A DNA stretch of 64,000 bases, taken from the NCBI GenBank assembly GCA_020636915.1, contig JACJWV010000003.1, positions 1 through 64,000 of the forward strand, read 5' to 3'. The stretch comes from Nocardioides sp. GTDB taxonomy: Bacteria; Actinomycetota; Actinomycetes; Propionibacteriales; Nocardioidaceae. Below are positions 32,916 to 42,345 of this stretch, piece after piece. The notes under the pieces were generated by a model. That model was given only the letters and a program-made list of their open reading frames with translations, was not told where the DNA came from and did no database searches. The position numbers and the translations under genes were made by a program. The stretch's first letter is position 1; each line of letters begins with the position of its first letter.

Positions 32916-34427
32916 TCACCGGGCCCCGGCGGCCGCCGCCACGACACCGGTGCGGGCGTTGAAGTCGGCGATCAGTTCGTCCCAGGCCGCGAGCCGCGAG
33001 CGCAGGTCGGTCCAGAACGCCTGGTCACGCCGGGCGACGAAGTCCTCGAGGGAGACGCCGCGCTGCTCGACCCAGGTGTAGTAGCCGAGGTCGAAGATCC
33101 GGTCCCGGTCCCGCGTCGTCGTCTCGAGCAGGTCGCTCGTGTCCGCCCCGAGCATCCAGCGGCCGAACACCTCCGCCGCCGCGGCCTCGTCGAAGCCGCC
33201 CGGGAAGTCGCGGGCCCGGATCATCTCCCGCTCGCTGTCGTACATCGCCGCGCCGTCCGTGGCGACGGTGACGACGACGTCGTCGGGGCCGAGGTCGAGG
33301 TGCTTGGCGAGCTTCACGGCCGCGACCACGTTGCAGATGCTCGACAGCCCGAACGACGGCAGGGCGGCCAGGACCGCCCCCGGGACGCCCCGCCGGCCGG
33401 CGAGGTGGGCCAGGCCGACCGGGTCGCTGAAGAGCACCGACAGCTGGTCGGTCGCGCGGTCGGTGACGTCGACGACGACGTCGGTGCCGTGGACGTGGTG
33501 GATCAGCGGGATGTGCTTGTCGCCGATCCCCTGGATGTTGTGCGACCCGAAGCCGTTGCGGAGCATCGTGGGGCACTCCAGCGCCTCGACGGCGACCACC
33601 GCGGCGCCGTACTCCTCCTTGAGGTGGTCGCCGGCGCCGAGCGTCCCGGCGGAGCCGGAGGCGGACACGAAGGCGCGCAGCCGCAGGCCGGGGTCGGCGT
33701 CACGGAGGTGTTCGAAGACGGCGCCCAGCGCCTGCCCGGTGCAGAGGCGGTGCACGAGGTGGTTCCCGAACTCGGAGAACTGGTTGATGATCACGTTGCG
33801 CGGGTCACCGGCCAGCTCGTCGCAGGCCTCGTAGATCTCCCGGACGTTGCTCTCCGTGCCGGGCGTCGTGACGATGTCGTCGGGGGCGGTCACCCACTGC
33901 CGCAGCCAGGTGAAGCGCTCCTGGCTCATCCCCTCGGGCAGCACGGCCACGCCGTGGCAGCCCAGGATGCGGGAGATCGCCACGCCCCCGCGGCAGTAGT
34001 TGCCGGTCGAGGGCCACACCGCCCGCTGCGCGACCGGGTCGAACGCCCCGGTGACGATCCGCGGGACCAGGCAGGCGTACGCGGCGAGCACCTTGTGGGC
34101 GCGGATCATCGGGAAGCGGTCACCGAGGGCGACCACGATCCGGGCGTCGACACCCGTGAGCTCCTTCGGCAGCACGACGTGGTCCGGGACCGGCACCCGG
34201 CCGGTGCGCGCCGCGTCGTTGAACCAGTGGATGCGGTAGAGGTTCAACGGGTCGGCGTCGTCCGGCCCGACGTGCGCGAGGGCCTCGGTGACCGGCGCCG
34301 CGATCCGGGTGGGGTCGGCGAGCTCCGCGAGGGTCGGCAGGGCGATGCCGGCGGACCGGAAGTGCTCGACGGCGCGGTCCCGCACCGCCGGGTCGACGAC
34401 GTCGGTCCCGACTCCGAGTGAGGTCAT
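32916..34427 (-). CDS. Fold-type II PLP-dependent enzyme of unknown substrate
   Basis: The 503-residue protein has the tryptophan-synthase-beta-like plan: the PLP Lys probably in MIRAHKVLAAYACLVPRI, the asparagine loop in PSTGNYCRGGVAIS, and SASGSAGTLGAGDHL as a glycine loop. It is longer than cysteine synthases (about 310) and has extra C-terminal helices. It could be a lyase or ammonia-lyase on a diamino acid such as 2,3-diaminopropionate, the role of YgeX in E. coli, but it is not a close YgeX homologue. The start ATG at 34427 has GAGAGGAGAGAC upstream. It follows the deaminase gene by 10 bp. Confidence 0.8.
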   Translation of the reverse strand: MTSLGVGTDVVDPAVRDRAVEHFRSAGIALPTLAELADPTRIAAPVTEALAHVGPDDADPLNLYRIHWFNDAARTGRVPVPDHVVLPKELTGVDARIVVALGDRFPMIRAHKVLAAYACLVPRIVTGAFDPVAQRAVWPSTGNYCRGGVAISRILGCHGVAVLPEGMSQERFTWLRQWVTAPDDIVTTPGTESNVREIYEACDELAGDPRNVIINQFSEFGNHLVHRLCTGQALGAVFEHLRDADPGLRLRAFVSASGSAGTLGAGDHLKEEYGAAVVAVEALECPTMLRNGFGSHNIQGIGDKHIPLIHHVHGTDVVVDVTDRATDQLSVLFSDPVGLAHLAGRRGVPGAVLAALPSFGLSSICNVVAAVKLAKHLDLGPDDVVVTVATDGAAMYDSEREMIRARDFPGGFDEAAAAEVFGRWMLGADTSDLLETTTRDRDRIFDLGYYTWVEQRGVSLEDFVARRDQAFWTDLRSRLAAWDELIADFNARTGVVAAAAGAR

Positions 34428-34437
34428 GTCTCTCCTC

Positions 34438-35811
34438 TCAGTCGACCAGCCGCTGCAGGCGGCCGGCAGCCGCCCGGTGGCGGCGAAGCATCTCGTCGAG
34501 GCCGGGGTGCACGAGGGCGCCGTCCTCCACGACGGTCCGGCCGGCGACCACGGTGTGACGGGCGGCGACCGGTCCGCACCGCAGCCAGGCCTCGACCGGG
34601 TCGGTGAGCGCACCGGCGAACGCGATGCCGGTGAGCGGCCAGCAGACGAGGTCGGCCGCGGCCCCGACCGTGAGCGTGCCGAGCTCGCCGGTGCGGCCCA
34701 GGCACGCGGCGGACCCGCGCGTGGCGATGTCGAGCGCGTCCCGGGCGGTCATGCCGGTGGGGCCCTTGCGCTGGTGGCCCAGCAGCAGGGCCGTCCGGGC
34801 CTCCAGCCACAGCGAGGCGTGGTCGGTCGAGGCAGAGCCGTCGCAGCCGAGACCCACGGGCACCCCCGCGGCGCGCATCTCGACGACCGGAGCCATCCCG
34901 CCGCCGCCGATCATCATGTTCGACGACGGGCAGTGGGCAACGCCGACGCCGGCAGCGCCGAGCCGGCGCACCTCGTCGGTGTTCGGGTAGATGCAGTGGG
35001 CCACCCAGCTGCGGTCCGTCAGCCAGCCGACGTCCTCGAAGTGGTCGATCGTGCGCTTGCCGAAGGCCTTCGCCGCGAACCGGTCCTCGTCGGGGTCCTC
35101 GGCCAGGTGCGTGTGGAGCCGGACGTCGAGGCGCTCGGCGAGCTCCGCCGTACGCCGCATCAGGTCGGAGGAGACCGAGAACGGTGAGCACGGCGCGAGC
35201 GCGACGCGCACCATCGCCCCCCACGACCGGTCGTGGTGGCGGGCGACGAGCCGCTCGCTGTCGGCGAGGATCTCGTCGTCGTCCTGGACCACCGAGTCCG
35301 GCGGCAGGCCGCCGTCCTTCTCCGACAGGCTCATCGACCCGCGGGTCGGGTGGAAGCGCATCCCGAGCTCCTGCGCGGCCGTGATCTCCGCGGTGATCAG
35401 GTCGCCGCCGTGCCGCGGGTGGACGTAGAGGTGGTCCGTCGACGTCGTGCAGCCGCCCAGGGCGAGCTCGGCCAGCCCCACCCACGCGGAGAGGTACGCC
35501 GCCTCCTCGTCGAGTCCCGCCCACAGCGGGTAGAGCGTGGTCAGCCACGTGAACAGCGAGGCGTTGACCGCCGGCCGGTAGGCGCGCGTGAGGTTCTGGT
35601 AGATGTGGTGGTGGGTGTTGACCAGGCCCGGCGTCACCAGGCAGTCGTCGGCCCGCAGGACGCGTGCCGCGTCCGGCTTCTCGTCGCCCGGTGCGCCCAC
35701 CGCCACCACGAGGCCGCCGTCGAGGGCGACCCACCCTCCAGGGATCTCACGGTCGTCGGCGTCGAGTGTTGCCACCAGCTCGGCCCCGTCGATCAACAGC
35801 TCGACGGTCAC
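34438..35811 (-). CDS. 8-oxoguanine deaminase-like amidohydrolase
   Basis: A 457-residue amidohydrolase in the guanine/8-oxoguanine deaminase branch. Metal and substrate marks: VNTHHHIYQNLTRAYRPAV, STDHLYVHPRHGG, LHTHLAED, AHCPSSNMM and LGCDGSASTDH. The first and second agree with annotated 8-oxoguanine deaminases, which release urate and ammonia. It is the first gene of the operon, starting at a GTG with TACCGT 6 bp upstream, so the message is probably leaderless. Its presence at the head suggests that urate or a related 8-oxopurine is the substrate handed on. Confidence 0.87.
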   Translation of the reverse strand: MTVELLIDGAELVATLDADDREIPGGWVALDGGLVVAVGAPGDEKPDAARVLRADDCLVTPGLVNTHHHIYQNLTRAYRPAVNASLFTWLTTLYPLWAGLDEEAAYLSAWVGLAELALGGCTTSTDHLYVHPRHGGDLITAEITAAQELGMRFHPTRGSMSLSEKDGGLPPDSVVQDDDEILADSERLVARHHDRSWGAMVRVALAPCSPFSVSSDLMRRTAELAERLDVRLHTHLAEDPDEDRFAAKAFGKRTIDHFEDVGWLTDRSWVAHCIYPNTDEVRRLGAAGVGVAHCPSSNMMIGGGGMAPVVEMRAAGVPVGLGCDGSASTDHASLWLEARTALLLGHQRKGPTGMTARDALDIATRGSAACLGRTGELGTLTVGAAADLVCWPLTGIAFAGALTDPVEAWLRCGPVAARHTVVAGRTVVEDGALVHPGLDEMLRRHRAAAGRLQRLVD

Positions 35812-35890
35812 CCCTCGACGGTAGCCACCCGGGCGCCGCCGCGTGGCCCATTGGGAGTGAAGGGCGTCGCACTGCAGGATGCTGCAGGGC
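35812..35890 (-). promoter_or_regulatory. Promoter region of the purine-type operon
   Basis: On the minus strand TACCGT (35823-35818) precedes the GTG start by 6 bp. Two CTGCAG palindromes at 35872-35877 and 35882-35887 are separated by GATG and form a compact symmetric site about 65 bp upstream, a fair position for an activator or repressor. No regulator gene adjoins the operon. Confidence 0.45.
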
Positions 35891-36109
35891 GCGCTCGCCG
35901 GGGGCCGGGCCGTGATTTCCTCCTGGTGCAGCCATCCCCGACGCCAGCACCCAGCTCGACCCCCGAGACCCAGCACGGGCCGGCGTCGCCGTCGGTTGCT
36001 GTCCGCTGCTGGCTGTGGCCAGCACGACGATGGTGCGCGCCTGGATCCGGCGCGCACGAGTGCCCGAGCCCGTAGGCGCTCGCCTGCGGCGCAACCGAAC
36101 GGAGTTCAC

Positions 36110-36553
36110 ATGAGATCTGTCCACCTCCGCGCCCGCCTGCTGCTGCCGCTCCTGCTGGTCGCAGCCTTCGGCCTGGTCGGTGCAACCGCCCAGTCCGCCG
36201 ACGCGGTGACAGTCACCTGCAGTGCCAAGGTCACCAAGCTCTACAAGCCGGGGGACTCCGTCATCGGCGTCATGAAGATGACCTGCTCCCGACCGCTGAA
36301 GGAGCTGCGCCTGCTGACGATCTTCGCCCGCTCAGGAGGCGGCCAGCCCGCGAAGACCGTCTACAACCGCTACGTCTACTGCTACGACACGGACACGTGC
36401 ACGGCGACGGTCGGCGTCGTCGACGTGCCGGGGAAGAACAAGTACTGGTTCACCAACGACCCGCAGGGGACCTTCGCATCCATGTACCTCAAGGGCAGTG
36501 ACATGGACTGCACCAACGGCATCGCCTGCTCGGGGCGGACCGACTACTTCTGA
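36110..36553 (+). CDS. Small secreted six-cysteine protein
   Basis: The 147-residue protein has a clear signal peptide (RLLLPLLLVAAFGLVGATAQSADA). The mature part of about 115 residues has six cysteines (VTCSA, MTCSR, VYCYDTDTC, MDC, IACSG), likely three disulfide bonds. Strand-like segments suggest a compact beta fold. I recognise no family. ATG at 36110 has GGAGTTCAC upstream. The gene stands alone, divergent from the purine-type operon. Confidence 0.72.
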   Translation: MRSVHLRARLLLPLLLVAAFGLVGATAQSADAVTVTCSAKVTKLYKPGDSVIGVMKMTCSRPLKELRLLTIFARSGGGQPAKTVYNRYVYCYDTDTCTATVGVVDVPGKNKYWFTNDPQGTFASMYLKGSDMDCTNGIACSGRTDYF

Positions 36554-36617
36554 GGTAGGCGTCCAGGTCGCGGAACCGGGCAGTCTCCGCCCTCCAGGCG
36601 GAGTGCAGGGTCGTCGG

Positions 36618-36649
36618 CGTCGGGAGCTGCCACCAACCGGCTCCCGACG
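36618..36649. terminator. Hairpin between two exported-protein genes
   Basis: CGTCGGGAGC (36618-36627) and its exact complement GCTCCCGACG (36640-36649) flank a 12-bp loop, 65 bp after the stop of the secreted protein gene. There is no T-run, so termination is probable but not certain. Confidence 0.6.
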
Positions 36650-36717
36650 TCGAGCCTGTGTAGCCGAGTGCTCCGCGGGGCATATGCCCAGCCCATCCCT
36701 CTCGGACAGGACGGCAC

Positions 36718-37371
36718 GTGAAGCGCACCCTCTCGACCCTGGCCCCGCTCGTCCTCGCCTCGGCCCTCCTGGCCGGTTGCTCGTCCTCGGACGACGGCGA
36801 TGCCGGCACCGGACCCGATCCGGACGCGGCTTCGACGGCTGCTGGGTCGCCGTCGCCGTCCGCGACCGACGAGCCCGCCCTGCTCACCCTGTCGGCCGAC
36901 GCGACCGGGACGACCTGCTTCGCGGACGGAGTCCCCGACCTCGCCTGGTTCGAAGTGCAGTGGCGGTCCCTGGCCGAGCTCGACTCGTTCCGCTTCGACC
37001 TGGTCGGCAGCCACGGCGTGAGGACCATCGGCAGCGGCTGGATCGTCCCGCCGGTCAACTACGGCGGCCGGATCGACTACAGCGGCTCGGCCCTCTGGCA
37101 GGGCTGGCGACGGGCCATCAACGACCGCGTGCTGAGCGCGAGCCAGATGGACCAGGTCGCCTTCTGGGTCCCGAGCGAGGGTCAGAGCGGCCTGCTGGTG
37201 CTCCACCTGCGCTTCGACCCGAAGGTGGTCGACCACGGCGGAGCGACCATCGACGGCGTCCGCGCGACGTACCGGACGAACGACGGCCGGACCGGCGAGA
37301 CGACCGTGCACATCGGACAGCGGTTCGACAGCGACTGCAAGAGCGGAGCGGGGCCGACGCCGGCAGCGTGA
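36718..37371 (+). CDS. Lipoprotein of unknown function
   Basis: The 217-residue protein starts with GTG and has a signal with lipobox LLAGC, then an acidic Ser/Asp/Pro-rich linker (residues 22-55) and a globular C-terminal domain rich in strands (WFEVQWRSLAELDSFRFDLVG, GGRIDYSGSALWQGW). One Cys pair is possible (TTCFADG and DSDCKSG). No family is recognised. It is separated from the secreted six-cysteine gene by the hairpin at 36618-36649. Confidence 0.7.
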   Translation: MKRTLSTLAPLVLASALLAGCSSSDDGDAGTGPDPDAASTAAGSPSPSATDEPALLTLSADATGTTCFADGVPDLAWFEVQWRSLAELDSFRFDLVGSHGVRTIGSGWIVPPVNYGGRIDYSGSALWQGWRRAINDRVLSASQMDQVAFWVPSEGQSGLLVLHLRFDPKVVDHGGATIDGVRATYRTNDGRTGETTVHIGQRFDSDCKSGAGPTPAA

Positions 37372-37538
37372 CGGTCGGCCCGGGCCGCCGCTGACCGCCG
37401 GACGCGGGAGGTCATCAGGATCGTGGTGACGGTTGCTCGGATGTGATGACGTCCCGGCCCGTGAGCCCGCCGAATCGGGGGTGAGGAGCTCCGCTCCGCA
37501 GTACGCTCGCGTGACCGACGCCACTCCGGAGCCGCCTG

Positions 37539-37991
37539 ATGACCGCGTCCACGACCGACAGGGCCGCGCTGGTGAGCGCGATCGCCGCGGCGCACGCCGC
37601 GGAGCGCGGCCCGCTGCTCCCGGTGCTCCACGACGTGATGGCCGAGCTCGGACACATCGCCCGTGAGGACGTGGAGACGGTCGCCGCCGCGCTGAACCTC
37701 TCGGTCGCCGAAGTGCACGGCGTGGTCAGCTTCTACCGCGACTTCCGCACCGAACCGCCGGCCGCGCACACCGTCGCCCTGTGCCGCGGCGAGGCCTGCC
37801 AGGCCGTCGGCGCCCAGGCGCTGTACGACGCCACCTGCGCCCGCGCCGGCAGCCTCGGCGACGACGTCGAGGTCGAGGAGGTCTTCTGCCTCGGCAACTG
37901 CGCGCTCGGACCGTCGGGCACGGTCGACGGCCGCCTCCACGGCCGGCTCTCGGCCGACCGGCTGGACGCCCTGACCCGGGACTGGCGATGA
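37539..37991 (+). CDS. fdsG: NAD-dependent formate dehydrogenase, gamma subunit
   Basis: A 150-residue NuoE-like thioredoxin-fold [2Fe-2S] protein. The four ligands are in ALCRGEACQAVG and VFCLGNCALGP. The N-terminal helices (LLPVLHDVMAELGHIAREDVETVAAALNLSVAEVHGVVSFYRDF) are typical. It passes electrons within the soluble FdsABG complex. It is the first gene of the fds operon and its stop overlaps the fdsB ATG. TACGCT at 37502-37507 could be the promoter -10. Confidence 0.92.
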   Translation: MTASTTDRAALVSAIAAAHAAERGPLLPVLHDVMAELGHIAREDVETVAAALNLSVAEVHGVVSFYRDFRTEPPAAHTVALCRGEACQAVGAQALYDATCARAGSLGDDVEVEEVFCLGNCALGPSGTVDGRLHGRLSADRLDALTRDWR

Positions 37992-39499
37992 GCGCCCGGG
38001 TGTTCGTCCCGGCCGACGCCGCCGCCGTGTCCGTCGGCGCGGACGAGGTGGCCGCCGCCTTCGAGTCGGCCGGGGCGCAGGTGGTCCGCACCGGGTCGCG
38101 CGGCATGCTCTGGATGGAGCCGCTGGTCGAGCTCGACACCGGCGCGGGACGCATCGGCTACGCCAACACGACACCCGAGGACGTCGCGGGGGTCCTCAGC
38201 GGTGCGGCGCCCGGGATCGGCGTGGTCGACGAGCACCCGTGGCTGGCCTCCCAGCGCCGGGTGACCTTCCGCCGGGTCGGGGTCGTCGACCCGGCCTCGA
38301 TCGGCGACTACGAGGCGCACGGCGGCTGGGCCGGCCTCCGCCGGGCGCTCTCGCTCTCGCCCGCCGAGGTGGTCCAGGAGGTCACCGACTCCGGGCTCCG
38401 CGGTCGCGGCGGGGCCGGCTTCCCGGCCGGCCGGAAGTGGCAGACCGTGCTGGCGACCGAGTCCGAGCAGAAGTTCGTGGCCTGCAACCTCGACGAGGGG
38501 GACTCCGGCACGTTCGCGGACCGGATGGTCGTCGAGGGCGACCCGTTCACCCTCGTCGAGGGCATGACCATCGCCGCCCACGCCGTCGGTGCGAGCGAGG
38601 GCTACGTCTACGTCCGGTCCGAGTACCCGCACGCCGTGGCCGCGCTGGGCCGCGCGGTCGACACGGCGTGCACCCACGGCTACCTCGGCCGCGACATCCT
38701 GGGCTCCGGGCTCGACTTCGACCTCCACGTCCGCGTCGGCGCCGGGGCCTACATCTGCGGCGAGGAGTCCTCGATGCTCGAGAGCCTCGAGGGCCGCCGC
38801 GGCGAGGTGCGCGCCCGGCCGCCGATCCCGGCCGTCCGTGGCCTGTGGGGCCGGCCGACCGCGGTCAACAACGTGCTGACGCTGTGTGCGGTGCCGATGA
38901 TCCTCGCCGACGGCGGCGCGGCGTACGCGTCGCTCGGCACCGGGCGCTCCCGCGGCACGCAGGTCTTCCAGCTCGCCGGCAACGTCCGGCACGGCGGGAT
39001 CGTCGAGCTGCCCTTCGGGGTCTCGCTGCGCGAGCTCGTCGAGGAGTACGGCGGCGGCACGCTCTCGGGCCGTCCGGTCCGCGCCGTGCAGGTCGGCGGC
39101 CCGCTCGGCGCGTACCTCCCGGCCTCGGGCCTCGACGTCCCGATGGACTACGAGGCGCTGGCCGGGTCCGGCGCGATGCTCGGCCACGGCGGCGTCGTCG
39201 TCTTCGACGACACCGTCGACCTGGCCCGGATGGCGCGGTTCGCGATGGAGTTCTGCTCGCTCGAGTCGTGCGGCAAGTGCACGCCGTGCCGGATCGGATC
39301 GGTGCGCGGGGTGGAGACCATCGACCGGATCATCGCCGCCCGAGACGGGCAGGGTGACGTCCCCGCCGACCTGGCCCTGCTCGACGACCTCTGCACGACC
39401 ATGACCCAGGGGTCGCTGTGCGCGATGGGCGGCCTGACACCGATGCCCGTGCGGAGCGCGCTGCGGCACTTCCCGGAGGACTTCGAGGCACGCCGATGA
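37988..39499 (+). CDS. fdsB: NAD-dependent formate dehydrogenase, beta subunit
   Basis: A 503-residue NuoF-like subunit that binds FMN, NAD and a [4Fe-4S] cluster. An extra N-terminal domain of about 100 residues is present, as in FdsB. NAD/FMN loops: GLRGRGGAGFPAGRKW, NLDEGDSGTFADR and GAGAYICGEESSMLESLEG. The cluster ligands are in ESCGKCTPCRIG and the later Cys of GSLCAMGG. It reduces NAD+ with electrons from formate. It overlaps both neighbours by 4 bp. Confidence 0.94.
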   Translation: MSARVFVPADAAAVSVGADEVAAAFESAGAQVVRTGSRGMLWMEPLVELDTGAGRIGYANTTPEDVAGVLSGAAPGIGVVDEHPWLASQRRVTFRRVGVVDPASIGDYEAHGGWAGLRRALSLSPAEVVQEVTDSGLRGRGGAGFPAGRKWQTVLATESEQKFVACNLDEGDSGTFADRMVVEGDPFTLVEGMTIAAHAVGASEGYVYVRSEYPHAVAALGRAVDTACTHGYLGRDILGSGLDFDLHVRVGAGAYICGEESSMLESLEGRRGEVRARPPIPAVRGLWGRPTAVNNVLTLCAVPMILADGGAAYASLGTGRSRGTQVFQLAGNVRHGGIVELPFGVSLRELVEEYGGGTLSGRPVRAVQVGGPLGAYLPASGLDVPMDYEALAGSGAMLGHGGVVVFDDTVDLARMARFAMEFCSLESCGKCTPCRIGSVRGVETIDRIIAARDGQGDVPADLALLDDLCTTMTQGSLCAMGGLTPMPVRSALRHFPEDFEARR

Positions 39500-42345
39500 C
39501 CACCGACAGCTTCCAGCCCGAGACCGACCTCGGCACCCCGCCCGTCCCCGGCGCGCCACCGGTGACGGTCACCGTCGACGGGCGGCAGGTGGAGGTGCCC
39601 GCCGGCACGTCCGTGCTGCGCGCGGCCGCGGAGGCCGGCGTACCCGTCCCGAAGCTGTGCGCGACCGACTCGCTCGCCGCGTTCGGCTCGTGCCGGATGT
39701 GCCTGGTCGAGATCGACGGGGTCGCCGGCGTACCCGCCTCCTGTACGACCCCCTGCGCCGACGGCATGGTGGTCAGCACCCAGACCGAGACCGTGCGCAC
39801 GCTGCGCCGCAACGTGATGGAGCTCTACCTCTCCGACCACCCCGAGGACTGCGACGGCTGCGCGCGCGGCAGCTGCGAGATCCAGGAGCTCGCGACCACG
39901 GTCGGCTCCGCCGAGGTCCGCTACGGCCGGCCCGCCTCCCGTGACCAGGTCGCCCACCCCGCGCCCATCGACCTGAGCAACCCCTACTTCGCGTTCGACC
40001 CCGCCTCGTGCATCGTCTGCTCGCGCTGCGTCCGCGCGTGCGCCGACATCCAGGGGACCTTCGCGCTGACGGTCGAGGGCCGCGGCTTCGACAGCGCGAT
40101 CAGCGCCGGTGCCAGCGACCTCCTGTCCTCCGAGTGCGTGTCCTGCGGCGCGTGCGTGCAGGCCTGCCCGACCGCCGCGCTCCAGGAGCAGTCCCTGGTC
40201 GAGCTGGGGATGCCGACCCGCGTGGTGGAGACCACCTGCGCCTACTGCGGCGTCGGCTGCTCGTTCCGCGCCGAGGTGCAGGGCGAGGGCGCCGGCACCC
40301 GGGTGGTGCGGATGGTCCCGTCGAAGAGGGGGCGCGCCAACGAGGGCCACAGCTGCGTCAAGGGCCGGTTCGCCTACGGCTACGCCTCGCACCCCGACCG
40401 CCAGCTCTCCCCGCTGGTCCGCGACACCATCGAGGACGAGTGGCGCCAGGTCTCGTGGGACGAGGCCATCACGCGGGTCGCCGAGGGGTTCCGGGCCATC
40501 CAGTCCGAGCACGGCGTCGGCGCCATCGGCGGCATCTCGTCGAGCCGGTGCACCAACGAGGAGGTCTACGTCGTCCAGGAGCTGGTGCGGGCGGCGTTCG
40601 GCAACAACAACGTCGACACCTGCGCTCGCGTGTGCCACTCCCCCACCGGCTACGGCCTCAAGCAGACCTTCGGCACCTCGGCCGGCACCCAGGACTTCCG
40701 GTCGGTCGAGCAGGCCGACGTCATCCTGCTGATCGGCGCGAACCCCACCGACGCCCACCCGGTCTTCGCCTCCCGCATGAAGCGGCGGCTGCGCGAAGGT
40801 GCCCGGCTGGTCGTCGTCGATCCCCGGCGGATCGACCTGGTGCGCAGCCCGCACGTCGAGGCGGCGTACCACCTGCCCGTCCTGCCGGGGGCCAACGTGG
40901 CCCTCGTCAACGCGATGGCCCACGTCATCGTCACCGAGGGCCTGCACGACGAGGAGTTCCTGCGCGAGCGCTGCGAGGACGCCGACGACTACCTCGCGTT
41001 CATCGCCGACCCGGTCAACTCCCCGGAGGCGGTGGCCGAGGCCACCGGCGTCGACCCCGAGGACGTCCGGGCAGCCTCCCGGCTCTACGCCGGCGGCGGC
41101 AACGGCGCGATCTACTACGGGCTCGGCGTCACCGAGCACTCCCAGGGCTCCACGATGGTGATGGGCATGGCCAACCTCGCCATGATCACCGGCAACATCG
41201 GCCGTGCGGGCGTCGGCGTGAACCCGCTCCGCGGGCAGAACAACGTCCAGGGCTCGTGCGACATGGGGTCCTTCCCGCACGAGCTCCCGGGCTACCGGCA
41301 CGTCTCCGACGACGACGTGCGCGGTGTGTACGAGCGGCTGTGGGGTCGCACCCTCGACCCCGAGCCCGGGCTGCGGATCCCCAACATGCTCGACGCGGCC
41401 CTGGCCGGCACCTTCCGCGGGATCTACATCCAGGGCGAGGACCTCGCCCAGTCCGACCCCGACACCCGGCACGTGGAGGCGGCGTTGCGGGCGATGGACC
41501 TCGTCGTCGTCCAGGACCTGTTCCTCAACGAGACCGCCCGGTACGCGCACGTCTTCCTGCCCGGCACGTCGTTCCTGGAGAAGGACGGCACCTTCACCAA
41601 CGCCGAGCGGCGCCTCAACCGGGTCCGGCCCGTCTTCGACTCGCTGGTCGGCATGGACGAGTGGGAGGTCACCTGCGCGATCGGGCGGGCGATGGGCTTC
41701 GACATGTCGTACGCCGCCGCCTCGGACATCATGGACGAGATCGCGGCGACCACGCCCACGTTCGCGGGTGTCTCCTTCGCGCGGCTCGACGAGCTCGGCT
41801 CGATGCAGTGGCCGGTCTCCGACGACAGCTCGACCGGCACGCCGGTCATGCACGTCGGTGAATTCGTGCGTGGCAAGGGCAAGCTGGTCGAGACCGTCTT
41901 CGTGCCGACCACCGAGCGCTCGACCCGCAGGTTCCCGCTGATCCTCACCACCGGCCGGATCCTGAGCCAGTACAACGTGGGCGCCCAGACCCGACGGACC
42001 GCCAACAACACCTGGCACCCTGAGGACGTCCTGGAGATCCACCCCGCCGACGCCGAGGTGCGCGGCATCTCCACCGGCGACCTGGTCGACCTGTCGAGCC
42101 GCGTCGGGGCGACGACGCTCCGCGCCCACGTCTCGGAGCGGATGCCACCGGGTGTCGTCTACACGACCTTCCACCACCCGGTCACCGGCGCCAACGTCGT
42201 GACGACGGAGAACTCCGACTGGGCGACCAACTGCCCGGAGTACAAGGTCACCGCCGTCCAGGTCGGGGTGGCCAACGCCCGCGGCGACCGCGCCGTCGCC
42301 GAGACCCGCCCGGTCACGAGGACCGCGGCGGAGACGCGCGCATGA
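39496..42345 (+). CDS. fdsA: NAD-dependent formate dehydrogenase, catalytic alpha subunit
   Basis: The 949-residue molybdenum/tungsten enzyme oxidises formate to CO2. From the N-terminus: a [2Fe-2S] domain (CATDSLAAFGSCRMC, CTTPC), a His-Cys cluster region (HPEDCDGCARGSC), two [4Fe-4S] sites (CIVCSRCVRAC, CVSCGACVQAC), a further cluster (CAYCGVGC with GHSC) and the bis-MGD domain. The metal-ligand Cys and neighbouring His are in CARVCHSPTGYG. The C-terminal domain ends with NVVTTENSDWATNCPEYKVTAVQV. The length and order match FdsA of aerobic bacteria. Confidence 0.95.
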   Translation: MTTDSFQPETDLGTPPVPGAPPVTVTVDGRQVEVPAGTSVLRAAAEAGVPVPKLCATDSLAAFGSCRMCLVEIDGVAGVPASCTTPCADGMVVSTQTETVRTLRRNVMELYLSDHPEDCDGCARGSCEIQELATTVGSAEVRYGRPASRDQVAHPAPIDLSNPYFAFDPASCIVCSRCVRACADIQGTFALTVEGRGFDSAISAGASDLLSSECVSCGACVQACPTAALQEQSLVELGMPTRVVETTCAYCGVGCSFRAEVQGEGAGTRVVRMVPSKRGRANEGHSCVKGRFAYGYASHPDRQLSPLVRDTIEDEWRQVSWDEAITRVAEGFRAIQSEHGVGAIGGISSSRCTNEEVYVVQELVRAAFGNNNVDTCARVCHSPTGYGLKQTFGTSAGTQDFRSVEQADVILLIGANPTDAHPVFASRMKRRLREGARLVVVDPRRIDLVRSPHVEAAYHLPVLPGANVALVNAMAHVIVTEGLHDEEFLRERCEDADDYLAFIADPVNSPEAVAEATGVDPEDVRAASRLYAGGGNGAIYYGLGVTEHSQGSTMVMGMANLAMITGNIGRAGVGVNPLRGQNNVQGSCDMGSFPHELPGYRHVSDDDVRGVYERLWGRTLDPEPGLRIPNMLDAALAGTFRGIYIQGEDLAQSDPDTRHVEAALRAMDLVVVQDLFLNETARYAHVFLPGTSFLEKDGTFTNAERRLNRVRPVFDSLVGMDEWEVTCAIGRAMGFDMSYAAASDIMDEIAATTPTFAGVSFARLDELGSMQWPVSDDSSTGTPVMHVGEFVRGKGKLVETVFVPTTERSTRRFPLILTTGRILSQYNVGAQTRRTANNTWHPEDVLEIHPADAEVRGISTGDLVDLSSRVGATTLRAHVSERMPPGVVYTTFHHPVTGANVVTTENSDWATNCPEYKVTAVQVGVANARGDRAVAETRPVTRTAAETRA

